Assembly: GCA_022578965.1 (NCBI GenBank)
Contig: MU400551.1
Span: 186,001 to 250,000 of the forward strand
Direction: 5' to 3'
Length of the DNA: 64,000 nt
Source: Xylaria sp. FL1777
Lineage: Eukaryota; Ascomycota; Sordariomycetes; Xylariales; Xylariaceae
Shown one piece after another: positions 36,138 to 46,808 of the stretch. Under the pieces are notes generated by a model. It made no database searches, was not told where the DNA came from, and worked only from the letters and a program-made list of their open reading frames with translations. Position numbers and translations under genes: made by a program. Every line of letters starts with the position of its first letter. The first letter of the stretch is position 1.

Positions 36138-37912
36138 TTAGGCCTTGGTTCGCTGGCCGTACGCCTTCGTTACATAGTCACCGTCCTTGACGATCAGATC
36201 CTCTGGCCTGTAGTCGTGCTTGCCGGTGAGATAGCTGGTGAGGATAGCCTTGGTGCCGTCGGCGTAGCGCTTCTGCGCGTCGAGCGAGGTACCAGACATG
36301 TGGGGGACCATGGCGTTGCCGCCGCCCCAGGGGTTCTTGGCAGTGCGCAGAGGGTGATCCTTGGGAGCGGGCTGAGGGAACCAGACGTCACCACCGTATC
36401 CGCGGAGGTGGCCGGACTTCAGAGCATCGGCGACGTCCTCCTTGACGACGATGGCGCCACGGGCGGTGTTGACGAGCCATGAGCCTTGACAAGTATTAGG
36501 AACGATCTCTCGAGACGATCAAAGGGGGAAAATCCATGAATAAATAATGCAAAATAACTTACCAGGCTTCATCTTAGCAATGAGATCCTTGTTGAACAGA
36601 CCACGGGTCTTCTCGTGCAAGGGGCAGTTGATTGTGACAACATCGCACTGAGAAAGCATCTCCTCGAGGCTTTCTACCCGGCGGCAGCCGATCTCCTTCT
36701 CGACCTCTGGCTTCAGGGGTTGGTAATCAAAGTACAGCAGCTCCTTGCAGTCGAAAGGCTTCAGGCGGCGCAGTACACGCTCACCGATACGGCCGACGGC
36801 GACAGTGCCGACGACCTTGCCCTCGAGATCGTACTCATTCTTCGCCGCGGCGGCAACATCCCAGTCGCCAGCCTCGATCTGCTCGTGTGCGGGGACGAAG
36901 TTACGGACCAGCAGCAGGATGGTCATGACAACGTGCTCAGCGACCGATACAACGTTAGAGCCAGTGACTTCAGCGACTGTGACACCGCCATTTGTCGTGT
37001 TGGCAGCGTTGAGGTCTACGTGATCTGAACCGATACCAGCAGTGACGGCGAGCTTGAGGTTCTTAGCCTTAGCTAGACGCTCAGCTGTCAGATAGCCGGG
37101 GTGGAATCTACTACGTGTTAGTCTACAGACCCCGATGGACTTGGCATGCAGTGCCGAGAGATCTAAGATGTGCGTACGGCGTCGTGATGATGATCTCGGC
37201 GTCCACTAACTCCTTGTCGAAGGTAGAGTTCTCGCCCTCTTTATCGGATGTGGTCACGAGTGTGTGGCCCTGATCCTCCAACCATTTGCGGAGACCAAGC
37301 TCATTCTCAGTCGTTCCAAGCAAGTCAGGTTGCTGCAATCGAAAAAGGAGGATTCAATTAGTCATTGTTTACCAGTCATGTAGCAGCTTGTGAGCGGGGA
37401 ACTTTAGTGATGTGGTGCATATTCTTGTTTACCCCACACTCTCTCATCCCAATGCCTCCTCTCCAACTCTAGCCACATGCAGAGAGGTGTTGACGCCAAG
37501 GACTCGTGCCATTGGCTAGGTTTCTACATTGTAGAAAGAAAGCCGACAGCTCGAAAGTCCACGGCATGAGAGGTGATCCGGGAGCTGACAAGGCTTGGAG
37601 CGGGTAAAGTGAAAGAAATCTACGTGGCCTACATACCTGTTTGGCGTGCTCGCCACCGTCATATAGGACTGCCAGAACTTTGACCTTTTCACGTTTTGTC
37701 GTCAGCAAACGGGCCGAAGCAGGAGCCCCGAGAGAGGGTGATGTGAATAATATTGAGGTATTGCCCTTGGATGCCAAAGCCGCGCGCGAGGTCAGACCTC
37801 GTAGGGACGCTGCTGCCCGGGCGTGACTGGAAAAGCGAGCTGTTGAGGAAGTAGGAAGTGCCCTTGAGACGGGACGAGTGCAGCGGGAAAGAGAACGTGT
37901 TAAGAATACCAT
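36138..37912 (-). CDS. fdh: NAD-dependent formate dehydrogenase with mitochondrial presequence
   Basis: CDS is complement(join(36138..36484, 36563..37107, 37178..37332, 37637..37912)), 440 residues. It oxidises formate to CO2 with NAD+. The conserved enzyme begins near residue 76 ([16 protein letters not shown]) and shows [33 protein letters not shown] rebuilt across intron 2, [14 protein letters not shown], and the NAD site [16 protein letters not shown]. It also shows [20 protein letters not shown] and [12 protein letters not shown], and the catalytic-His region [17 protein letters not shown]. The FDH-typical AxGxxG replaces GxGxxG in the NAD site. About 75 residues precede the enzyme, rich in R, S, A and T with few acids ([20 protein letters not shown]): a mitochondrial presequence absent from the 365-residue cytosolic Aspergillus type. 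Intron 1 is the longest (304 bp) and sits just after the presequence exon. Confidence 0.97.
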
Positions 37913-39565
37913 TTTGAATATTGGAGTCGATGTCGACTATAGGAAAACGGCGAAAGCTTCGAATAGGGGTTAATTTAACTGGTCCTAAGGAACTTCTTTT
38001 AAGTATTTAAACCCGAGTGGGACAATCGTAAAGACGGCGACAAGAGAACTCAATTATGATAGAATAAGGATGAAAGAAAACAACGGTAGACGTCATGACG
38101 GAGGGGAGAGTCCTGACATTTATGGTCGTCGACAGGCTAACAGGGTCGTCAAGAGACACACAGCTCGGCACTACCACGCGCCAAAACAGACCCAGAGAGA
38201 TTGAGGGGTAATGGCTTTCTATCGCAATGTCGGAATCGGGTAATATCAGCTATACTTAGACTCGCCGGTCACCTGCGGTCGACAGCATCGCCCCCCTATT
38301 CGCCGGCCGCCTTCTCCCCTTGCCTAGCTGCAATGCTCAGGAGCGCGGCTGCTGGGTCCGGAAGAGCAGCTCAGGACAGCGAATCGTGCCATTCACCAAA
38401 CAGGCAAAACCCCCCGCACTTGCAGGTCGCCTCTATGCGTAGGTGCCTCCCTCTGGTGACACAGAGCCGCGAGGGCGATGCGCGCTGGGGCGTCGCAGTG
38501 CCGTTTCGCGCACTATTACGCCCTAGAGCTGTATTGCATCGATTACGTCCGCTTAGATCGAGCTAGCTCCCCTCGGCCCCGCGCCGGACACGCCTCGGCG
38601 ATTGCTCGGGGTGTTGTGTTTGTGATGGCAGTCGTGCGGTACCTACTACTAGCCTACTTATGCCGGTGGTCCGGTCAGGATGACACTTACTTACTCAGAT
38701 TTCAAGTTCGACCAGACCCTCTCTGTCGCTAGAGTGGGTTCCTGTAAGAGCTGGGCTGCTCTACAAATGTTCAGCTTCGACCGTTGGCGTCGTCGATGGC
38801 TCGCTCTGTTCTCAAACAACCCCACAGCAAGCAAGGCGATAAATAAATGGACTCCAAAAGGTGGCTTCGGTCGTCGGTGAAGTGGAGAGCAGAGCACAAT
38901 GATGGGACACTACTAATCTGTGGAGAAGAGAAAAGCTTGGCTTTCCATCCGGGTGGAAGCTGGGTATCAAAAGGGTACATCTATGCATTCTCTGGATAGC
39001 TACAGCTAACATCCGGTCTGGCCCGCTAGACGGCTCTTGTGGCTGCATATCTAAAGTATGTGCCTAGTGAGTTGCGCCGGACGTTGCGCCGGACTTATTA
39101 TTCACCTAGAAAGCACCTGCAGACATCTACAAAGAGGCTTCGCTTCGAATACCGCAGATGCAGTGACGAGAGCAACAAATCCAGCCACCTGAGATTTCGG
39201 GATCTTGTACGACCTGACTACTATGTGGAGCGACAAGTCGTTGGTAATTTGGACCCGGTGTTTTGGTTCCCGAGACACCGAACTCCAAGGCAGCTCAGTT
39301 CCATATTATCGTGATCCTGCTAGAATCTGTTACGAAATCGGGAGCCCACGCTAAGCGAACGCCTCTCACCCCGAAACTCTATCGTGGCTCATTCGGTAAC
39401 AATTAATGCTCTGATTCTGGAGTCGGATGGTCAAACCATACCTCACTGTCAATCACTTGACTCGGCCGCCTTGAAACACACTTAACGAACTAAGGGCTGT
39501 ATTAATCGCGATTCTAGGTATAGAGTAATATGATCCCCGAGTCACGAGGACCGCGGGAAGACATT
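37913..39565. other. gene-free stretch upstream of formate dehydrogenase
   Basis: About 1.65 kb between the formate dehydrogenase start and the PEBP stop. Two CCTCGG hexamers lie at 38571-38576 and 38593-38598 in a GC-rich patch. A 12-bp unit GTTGCGCCGGAC is duplicated at about 39070-39093. Frames in 38200-38900 are open on both strands and look like composition artefacts. Confidence 0.55.
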
Positions 39566-40487
39566 TTATAAGGCGAAAAGTGCAACGCCAGCCAGCGTAA
39601 TAGCCAACAGCGACGCGCCTGCTCGCTGCGAGACTGCAGCACCTGTGACAGGAGTTTGCACAGGCGGACTTCCAGTAGTGGTGCCGTTACCGCCCGATTT
39701 CGTGTCTGATAGGGGGCCGGGGTTCGTTACATTGAAGAAATTCCCTGCGACGACCTTGTCAGCCAACCCAGCTGACGTCAAGACACTTTGGGCGCTGAAA
39801 GCCGATCGATTCGCCGCCGCCGTTTGGAGAGTAGACAGTGCGTCCTCCGACGCGTCAGATGTGTCGACTACGATCTCCGTGCTGTGAGTTTTGATGTCAG
39901 TGTTTGACGCTTTTGGTAAGACCTGTAGGCGTTTCGGGAGCCTGCAGGTACAAGATCCCTCAAGTCTCGAAAATCATGGAAATGAAAAATTACTGACTAT
40001 CGATGAGAGAGCGGGATCCGGGCAGGCGGTGCCGGACCTAGGTACGGGGCAAAAGCGGTCACGTCTGACGGCACTGAAAGGACGAACGCATTTATAGAGC
40101 CCGTCGTGGTGTTCAAGGCAACGGCCGATGAGCTCTGTGTGAGGCCTGTCTGCATCCAATGCAGCAACGTGCTCGTTTGCGGTGGATTATTGGTCGGGAT
40201 GTCAAGGTCGATCATCAGAATTGCAAATGATGTCCCATCAAGCTTGCTCTGCGTCGCAAGCTTGGGTGATGTCTGTGTGACTAAATCGCTACTTTAGTCA
40301 CGATTCGCTTGCAGTCCTGGCTTAGACCTGACTTACTGTCTTTCGCTACTACCGTACCGTCGAGGGCCGCGACACTTCCAAACGTCACCACAAGACCCGT
40401 CTCACTTCCCGGTTCGAACCCAGCAGGCGTTGCAGCGAGTGCGCCCGACACCGACGCCGCCAGCGCTATGAGGGATTTGGACAGCAT
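39566..40487 (-). CDS. GPI-anchored phosphatidylethanolamine-binding-protein-like (PEBP) protein
   Basis: CDS is complement(join(39566..39881, 39998..40280, 40337..40487)), 249 residues. Introns are 56 and 116 bp; phase at both joins rules out the other nearby AG acceptors. Residues 1-18 (MLSKSLIALAASVSGALA) form a signal peptide. The PEBP fold is shown by AILMIDLDIPTNNPPQTSTL (the D-x-D-x-P ligand-site motif), LHWMQTGL, PYLGPAPPARIPLSHRY and LADKVVAGNFFNVTNPG; the RY is completed by the second splice. The C-terminus has an S/T/G-rich linker and a hydrophobic end (ASLLAITLAGVALFAL) typical of a GPI-anchor signal, so the mature protein is probably at the plasma membrane or wall. The ligand is not known; lipid or other small molecules are possible. 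Confidence 0.9.
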
Positions 40488-43169
40488 TTCGACAGTTCAA
40501 TATTACTACGTTTTCGGTATTCGTTCCAGCACAGATTGCACAGCAATGCGGAAACAAGAAAAGGTAAAAAGATGATCCTAGGTAGAAATATATGTATAGA
40601 TCGAACGGATCGAGCGGAAGGTAAACAAGAGCACCCCAGCGAGCTTCTCTTCTCGGCCTGGGCAACGGACTTAACCTTTCGACTTTCCTTATATTTCTCG
40701 ACTGTCGCTTCTTACTTACTATCGCAGCTTTTTCAATGACAAATCTGCGGCCCACCCCAGGACGGACATTGTCCCCTTCGGAGATGAAACGTGACGCGAT
40801 CGATCCGCGACAATGCTAATGCGCGCCAAGCACAATTCTGCCATTAATAACGATTTTGTCAGTTTCCCAGTCAGTCAAGTTCCAAGGCCGACGTAACCAC
40901 AATTGATACGTTTACTGTTTTTGGCAAGGGAAACCATTGTTGCAGGTTATGGCAGTGTGGCACTGTCGAAAAATAATCGCTACATCTATGAGCACATTTA
41001 ATGCTGACGACACAAATGCAATTGAACGTGACCAGAGTTCTCGAATATCTTATGTTCGTCTCATTAGCGAGACATTTCACTTTAGCCAGCTCCATAGTCA
41101 ATGCTAAATGATCGGCATTACCCCAGGTATGATATGTTAGGTGATCAAGCAAGTCAATCATACAATTAAGATGTAAAGTCGATTTCATCGGCATAGCATA
41201 TTACATGACCCAACTTGGGTTTCGAGCTTTGACTATTCTAGTTCAATGCCTTTTCAAGTTGCCATGATCTGCATAAGAGCACAACACTAAGACGCATCTA
41301 CGACAATCACAGGGCTGTAAACTGCCAGGGCATTAATCACCAGAGACACTGTTGACCTGACTAGCATATGATGCATTGGAAGATGAACGGCTGATTTGTT
41401 TAAACAGATGGTTAGACTACTACCTGAGGTTACACAGTTTATTTCGGACAAGCAAACGACGCGCAGCTCTGATGAATATATAATATATATTACGAATGGA
41501 TGTCTCAGCTTGTAGCAGTAAGAGGTATAGCTGTCTCAGAACCCCCCCATACGTGAGACATTTCATCACCATGATTGGATTTAAAGTCATTGATGGACAT
41601 TGCGCTAGTGGTTCTGCGACAACGCAAAAGACCCGCGACGACAAACTTGCTAAACTTGCATGTTGATATGCACATGGTGAAGAGTCTTGGAAGAGTCAGA
41701 AGTCGAGCAGTGGTGCTACATCTAACGAGAGTGCGCGGGTCAGCAAATTTCCGACAGCTTCGCGTCCTTGACAAACAACATCTTGGTCCTCGGTCCGTGT
41801 GCTACCCACGCATCAGCGGAAAATTATAGACGTTCCCTGTGGCGGGCGCGGTCGTATGATAAATCGTCAGCTGCCAGTCGAGCGCCCGCAAAGATAACAT
41901 AATTCGGATGCAATCGGACGCAATCTATGAAAGCCTAGAAACCGGATGAAGCTCGACGACGAGCTGCTCTTGTGGGATTCCCAAGTTGCTCTCGTCGATA
42001 CACTATCACGACACTCTATCTGCCCAAAATTTCAAAGGGTGCGAACACTTATAAGAGTAGCCAACGGAGTGAAGATGTATCCGACATGTGCCTTAACGGT
42101 CAACGGTTAATGGCCAAATGATGCCTTCGACGAGCAAGATAATGTCGCCTCCCTCCAGAGGGGTGTGCTCCCTTCCTACATAACACGTGTATCAACGGTC
42201 CTCGGCCCAAGGGTCACCGAGACCTATAGAAAGATAGATATAGAACTAAGGACGCGTGGTGGTACCAATGTCGTCAGGAGTATTGATAAAAGATGTGGTC
42301 ATGCTTCATATTGGACCACAGCGCCCTCAAGATAACGGTTGTGTAGACCCTTGTTGCTGACTCCTATGGCAGCAACAGTATTTGCTAGGACGGGCATAGG
42401 GATCGTGATCGTCTCGAGTAAGGGCTCCACGAGTGACAAGCCACACCTAGCGTCTTGGAGAAGGAGTCAATGGAAGAACAGGTAACTCCCCATGCCCTAT
42501 GTCTTGAGCTGATCCTGCTATACGAAGCGAAGTTTGTGTCGATCTTTTTCCCTCGTACACCTATACATTATTCATCGTGTCTCGGGGATTCAATCGTACA
42601 CTTGTGATACGTAGGTTAAACCGGAAAAGGGGTTCGCAATCTATATTCAGCAATCAGACCGTCGCTGCCGGCCGCTTATACACGTGTTATGTGGAAAGGG
42701 AGGACACTGCATTGGAGGGAGGCGTCGTAGGTGTTTGTGCCTTGCGTCGTGACTTTCGTTTTGGGGACGGACACCGAAGCAAATAGTCGGATCCGAAATC
42801 GCAGTTTCAAGCGCCATATCTAGATAACAAGTCAACCACTGGTCAAAATGAGTTATTATAGGCTTGTGACTTGGGTCTTTGTTTTCGTGCTTATTTAATA
42901 ATACTGCCTATCGTCATGTAGAAGAGCGAATAGCCGAAAAGTCATGCGACTTTGACTAGGTCAGGTGAGCGCTTGGCTTAGGATTTGAGGGCATTCGGAA
43001 ATGAATGAACAGGACATTGGCTAGCTATCCAGCCGCAATGATACCATAATAGCCATACTGTAACCGTCAAATGGCGGGTCTTGGAGGGTTGTTAGCTGAG
43101 AATCCTACAATCTCTACCAATAGATACCTACAAGGAATAACACTGGTTGAGGTGAACTGTCCTAAAACA

Positions 43170-43213
43170 GTCACCTTAGGGTCCCCTCAGGATCACCTTA
43201 GGATCACCTTAAG
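43170..43213. repeat. short tandem TCACCTTAGG-type repeat
   Basis: An 11-bp unit GGATCACCTTA is repeated twice in tandem (43190-43211) and preceded by a related GTCACCTTAGGG copy. It lies in the long gene-free stretch. The motif ATCACCTTAA also occurs at the inner edge of the left terminal repeat of the nearby MITE. Confidence 0.7.
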
Positions 43214-44093
43214 AAGTCCATTAGTTTAGATAGGAATTAGGGTCTCGGGATGGCGCTTATTTTGTGTGATGCACTTCACTTGACGGCACTGATTTGGTGG
43301 TATCCCTGTATCAGTAGGATTGACTAGTCTGGAGAGTTGAACTTCTTTGTAGGCTAGGTAAATTCTATGAGGCGCCAATACGAAGCGCGATTGTTGAGAT
43401 CCACGCGCTTATTGGAAGAGAAGGGGATACGATGGTAGTAATATTTGAGTCAGCAGGGCTGCCATGATCACGACTAAATTGTTCTCTCTAGGCAGCCGAA
43501 TTCAGCTTATAGAGGGCCGAACCGAAGGCCGGATGCCTGGTGGACCGACTATGTCTTAGACATACATACTTCCTTCTTGCCGGCACCAAGACGAGAGAAA
43601 GTCTTTAGCTCCAGGGTTGAATACAGTGTACGTAGTTTGAGACATGTTACACTGCTCAATACCGAGGCCTTCCGGAGCAAGGAGGAATGCGTCGTATACT
43701 AGGAGCATATAGACCGGGCGTTCGGTTTGCTGTATTGCTGTGTCGGTGTACGACATTGATGGAGCAGCATTCTGATCCTGTTAGTTTTCGAGAAGAGATG
43801 TCCACTAGCTAAAACTGAGCTTGTTGGTTTTATTAGCTTACATAGGTGCATAAGATAATCGCCAACATGACCTTAAATCTTCAATGATACCAACTCCTTG
43901 TCACGTTACCTGACCTACATAGTATACTACCGTAGTATACACCATGTCGAGAGGTATATGTAGTATCTTGTCTCAACCTTTCTCGCATCACTGTCCAATG
44001 ACAGTGGAAAGACCCTTGCACACCTGAATAGACCCCTGTACGTTACCCAGGCTGGCGGCTATGATTGGGTTCGGATCCCTGCTTAGTTTTTTT

Positions 44094-44147
44094 GGCCTCG
44101 GTTTTTGCGGCATCACGTTTTGATATCGGGGCATCACCTTAAACCTA
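44094..44147 (+). repeat. left terminal inverted repeat of the MITE
   Basis: Begins GGCCTCGGTTTTTGCGGCAT. Paired with the right copy at about 44626-44679, identical over the outer 45 bases. Confidence 0.85.
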
Positions 44148-44625
44148 TTTCGGTATAAGTCCATCATATGTCTCCACATCCCCATATTTCCCATAGAAAA
44201 TGGGATAGTCTAAGACACCTAGTGGACACCGATAAAAACGACGGTCAGGCCTGCTTTTTATAGTGTTTGGGTGTAAGCTGGAAGTGCACCTGGTAAACAC
44301 ACCTAGGTACAAAAAGTTAGCTGCAAACTCCACCCAATTAAAGGTACCTACCAGTGTAACAATAGATATAGTTGGTCAATAAAAAATAGAAAGTTTAAAT
44401 AAAAAGTGCTAATTGGTAGTTAAATAAAGGTACGCTATATTATAGCGGTGTTAGCAGGTAAGGTGCACTATATTATAGTAATGCAAGCGGAGTCCCTGTT
44501 TTTTTTTGACATGACCCTGGTTAATACTTGTAGGTACTCCACAGCACATCAAAATAGGCCTAGTTTGTATGCAAAAAAGAGGAGGTGTGGAGTACTGGGC
44601 GGTATTTATGGGGGGGTTGCCATGT

Positions 44626-44679
44626 TGGGTTTAGGGTGATGCCCCGATATCAAAACGTGATGCCGCAAAAACCGAGGCC
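44626..44679 (-). repeat. right terminal inverted repeat of the MITE
   Basis: Reverse complement of the left copy; it ends AAAAACCGAGGCC on the + strand. Two mismatches appear in the inner ten bases. Confidence 0.85.
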
Positions 44680-46788
44680 AGTTTTTTTCTATACACGAGA
44701 GGATCATGCCGAGGCGAAACCCTGTTTTCTATTCTTCAAATACGGTACCGCTGCACACTAAGTGTAACTTGTGAGGAATCGCCACAATTCATTTGAGAGG
44801 ATGAATTCTGTACGGCTGCTTCTGATTCCGACCGACATCTCACACCTCTTGAGTAAGTAATCATCATCATATGGCCCAACTTATGGCGGTCAGAATGGCC
44901 ACGTCACTAGCCACACGAACATAGCCACCGCGGATCCCGCCTAGAATACCGACGATCGTGGCGAGGTGCAGTGTTAGTATACCACATACTAAGTTCGTAT
45001 TGACTAAGCAATACCCAACTGTCTGGGAACATCGCGTGGATAATCTGAGACAAACGGCTTTTTAGGCGGCAAATCGGCTTTTATCGCATTAGTCCTGCCT
45101 TAGATCATGCAACTCTCAGCTCGTCAACGCTCTCGCAAATTTGACGCCTTCTCCACCGATATCTGCAGGATTAAGGAGCGGGTTATTGTGTACATATAGC
45201 TGATAGGCCGTCCACGTCCCGGATTTACGTAGGCTACATAGGTATACGCAGTCTGTGTTGGGTAAAGTGTACCCTTGTCTGGTAGATTTTTTGCGCTAAA
45301 ACGTCGACGAAGTATCTCGCCCCGAGGTACTTCCACCAAAAATCTCCTGACCTGGCTCAAGCGTTACCGCGCCTGAACCGCGCCTACGCCCACGGAGGCC
45401 CGCAAATACTTAATGCAGTACGCTTTATACCCCTACATGGGAGTATACACCAACGCTATAGCTAAGCCTACCAGATAAATATACTATAAATATTGCGTGG
45501 CCCGTACGTATAGTCATAGACTATTGAGGCATAGCAGGTATGATTGGCACGGCATTACGCCTAAACAAGGGTCCCTAATAGGTAGATGTCGCAAGTTCAT
45601 CAAAGGATAGGATGAGCGACGGTTAATCCTCTGTCTAGATATGCTGGGACGCAGAGACGTGAAGAGGAGTTGCAGTTCCCCTTTATGAGTGCTTTTCCCC
45701 CTGTCCATTGCGTACATGTAGTAGCCAGCCTCTACATATCTAGTGAATTTTCAATTGGGGTAAATTCCGAAAGCTGCAACCAATAAGAAAAATCCAAATT
45801 TTAGCCTACATAATGGCCCCTGTCTCTTCTGTCTCGGCATCTACGTAGAGTACTACGGAATACAGGTGCGATAAAGGGTCGCTTGCGAGAAAAGCTTCTA
45901 GAAGACGGCCTGGTCATTGCTTTTTGCATTTGGTGCGAATGTTACTGTCCTCCCCTACCAGAGAGGTAGGTAGTATTCGGCAAAACTGACGTCGTGTAGA
46001 ACGTAGCACAGTATACACTAGATGCTGTCTAATGTTACTCGCCAAGCCGTGTCTCACGGCTTCATATCCCATACTTGATGTCTGAATACCTAATATAGCT
46101 CCTCGCAGGATGTGTCACAATGCTGATGTTTGCCTGTGTGCATGTGTGATGCTGCTTCCAACAGGCCATATTTGTAAGATGTTGTACTCTATGGACATAT
46201 CAAGACAAGATATAATGTGTTGACATCCTCTTAAGTAAGCACTTACCCAAGTACATCCAGATACTTACATGTTGATGGTAGGGCTATAGAATATGTTGTA
46301 TGTACGTAGTAAATCTCAAGATGAAAACAGAATACCTATTCAGGAAGCTACAGACCGGATCTTGGGTAGCCAAGAGCCTAATTGGAGTGATGACCTAATC
46401 TTTCTGCAGATTTCTAGATTTGGGAGTGAACCATGGACTTGCACGCACTGGTTGCGCCACGGGTGTTAAACGGACTGAGACATACATAACGCCACCACGA
46501 TGTAGTGGACCCGTCTACTTAGTGCGACATAGACGAGATAGGCGAACGCGGAGCATTGAGAAGTAATTGTTACAGGACACCTACTTCGTACAGTACCACA
46601 TGCATTGGAACATAAGACGACAGTTCATTTCTTCTCTCTCGGCGGAGACAAATAGTGTAAGTTGCCTGGTAGTTTTCCTAATGGCGGTCAGCCATCAGCC
46701 AGCTAGGCAGGGAATCGATAGTGACTGTTGGCGAAGGCACTTACATATACGGATATACTATTACATACCTAGGTATACAGTTGAAGGT

Positions 46789-46808
46789 AAGGCAAGGCAA
46801 GGCAAGGC
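46789..46808 (+). repeat. AAGGC pentanucleotide microsatellite
   Basis: Four tandem AAGGC units in gene-free DNA. Confidence 0.85.

Larger units (their letters stand above)
44086..44688. mobile_element. MITE-like non-autonomous DNA transposon with 54-bp terminal inverted repeats
   Basis: The left end from 44094 reads GGCCTCGGTTTTTGCGGCAT and continues to about 44147. The reverse complement of the right end (from 44679 inward) is identical for 45 bases, and similarity extends to about 54 bases with two mismatches (ATCACCTTAAACC versus ATCACCCTAAACC). The 8-bp sequence GTTTTTTT flanks both ends as a direct repeat (44086-44093 and 44681-44688), which fits a 7-8 bp target-site duplication of hAT type. 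The element is about 587 bp and its interior encodes no transposase: the longest frames are about 60 codons and look random. The T-rich flank makes the exact boundary uncertain by one base. Confidence 0.85.

Noticed and set aside
38200..38980. Several frames on both strands between formate dehydrogenase and PEBP
   Set aside because: Arginine- and serine-rich random composition in GC-rich DNA; no domain and no splice model.
40409..40421. CGGTTCGAACCC, resembling a tRNA T-loop
   Set aside because: It lies inside exon 1 of the PEBP gene, coding GFEPGS, and no cloverleaf can be drawn around it.
45124..45360. 78-codon minus-strand frame considered as a retrotransposon remnant
   Set aside because: No reverse transcriptase, integrase or protease motif, and no long terminal repeats nearby.
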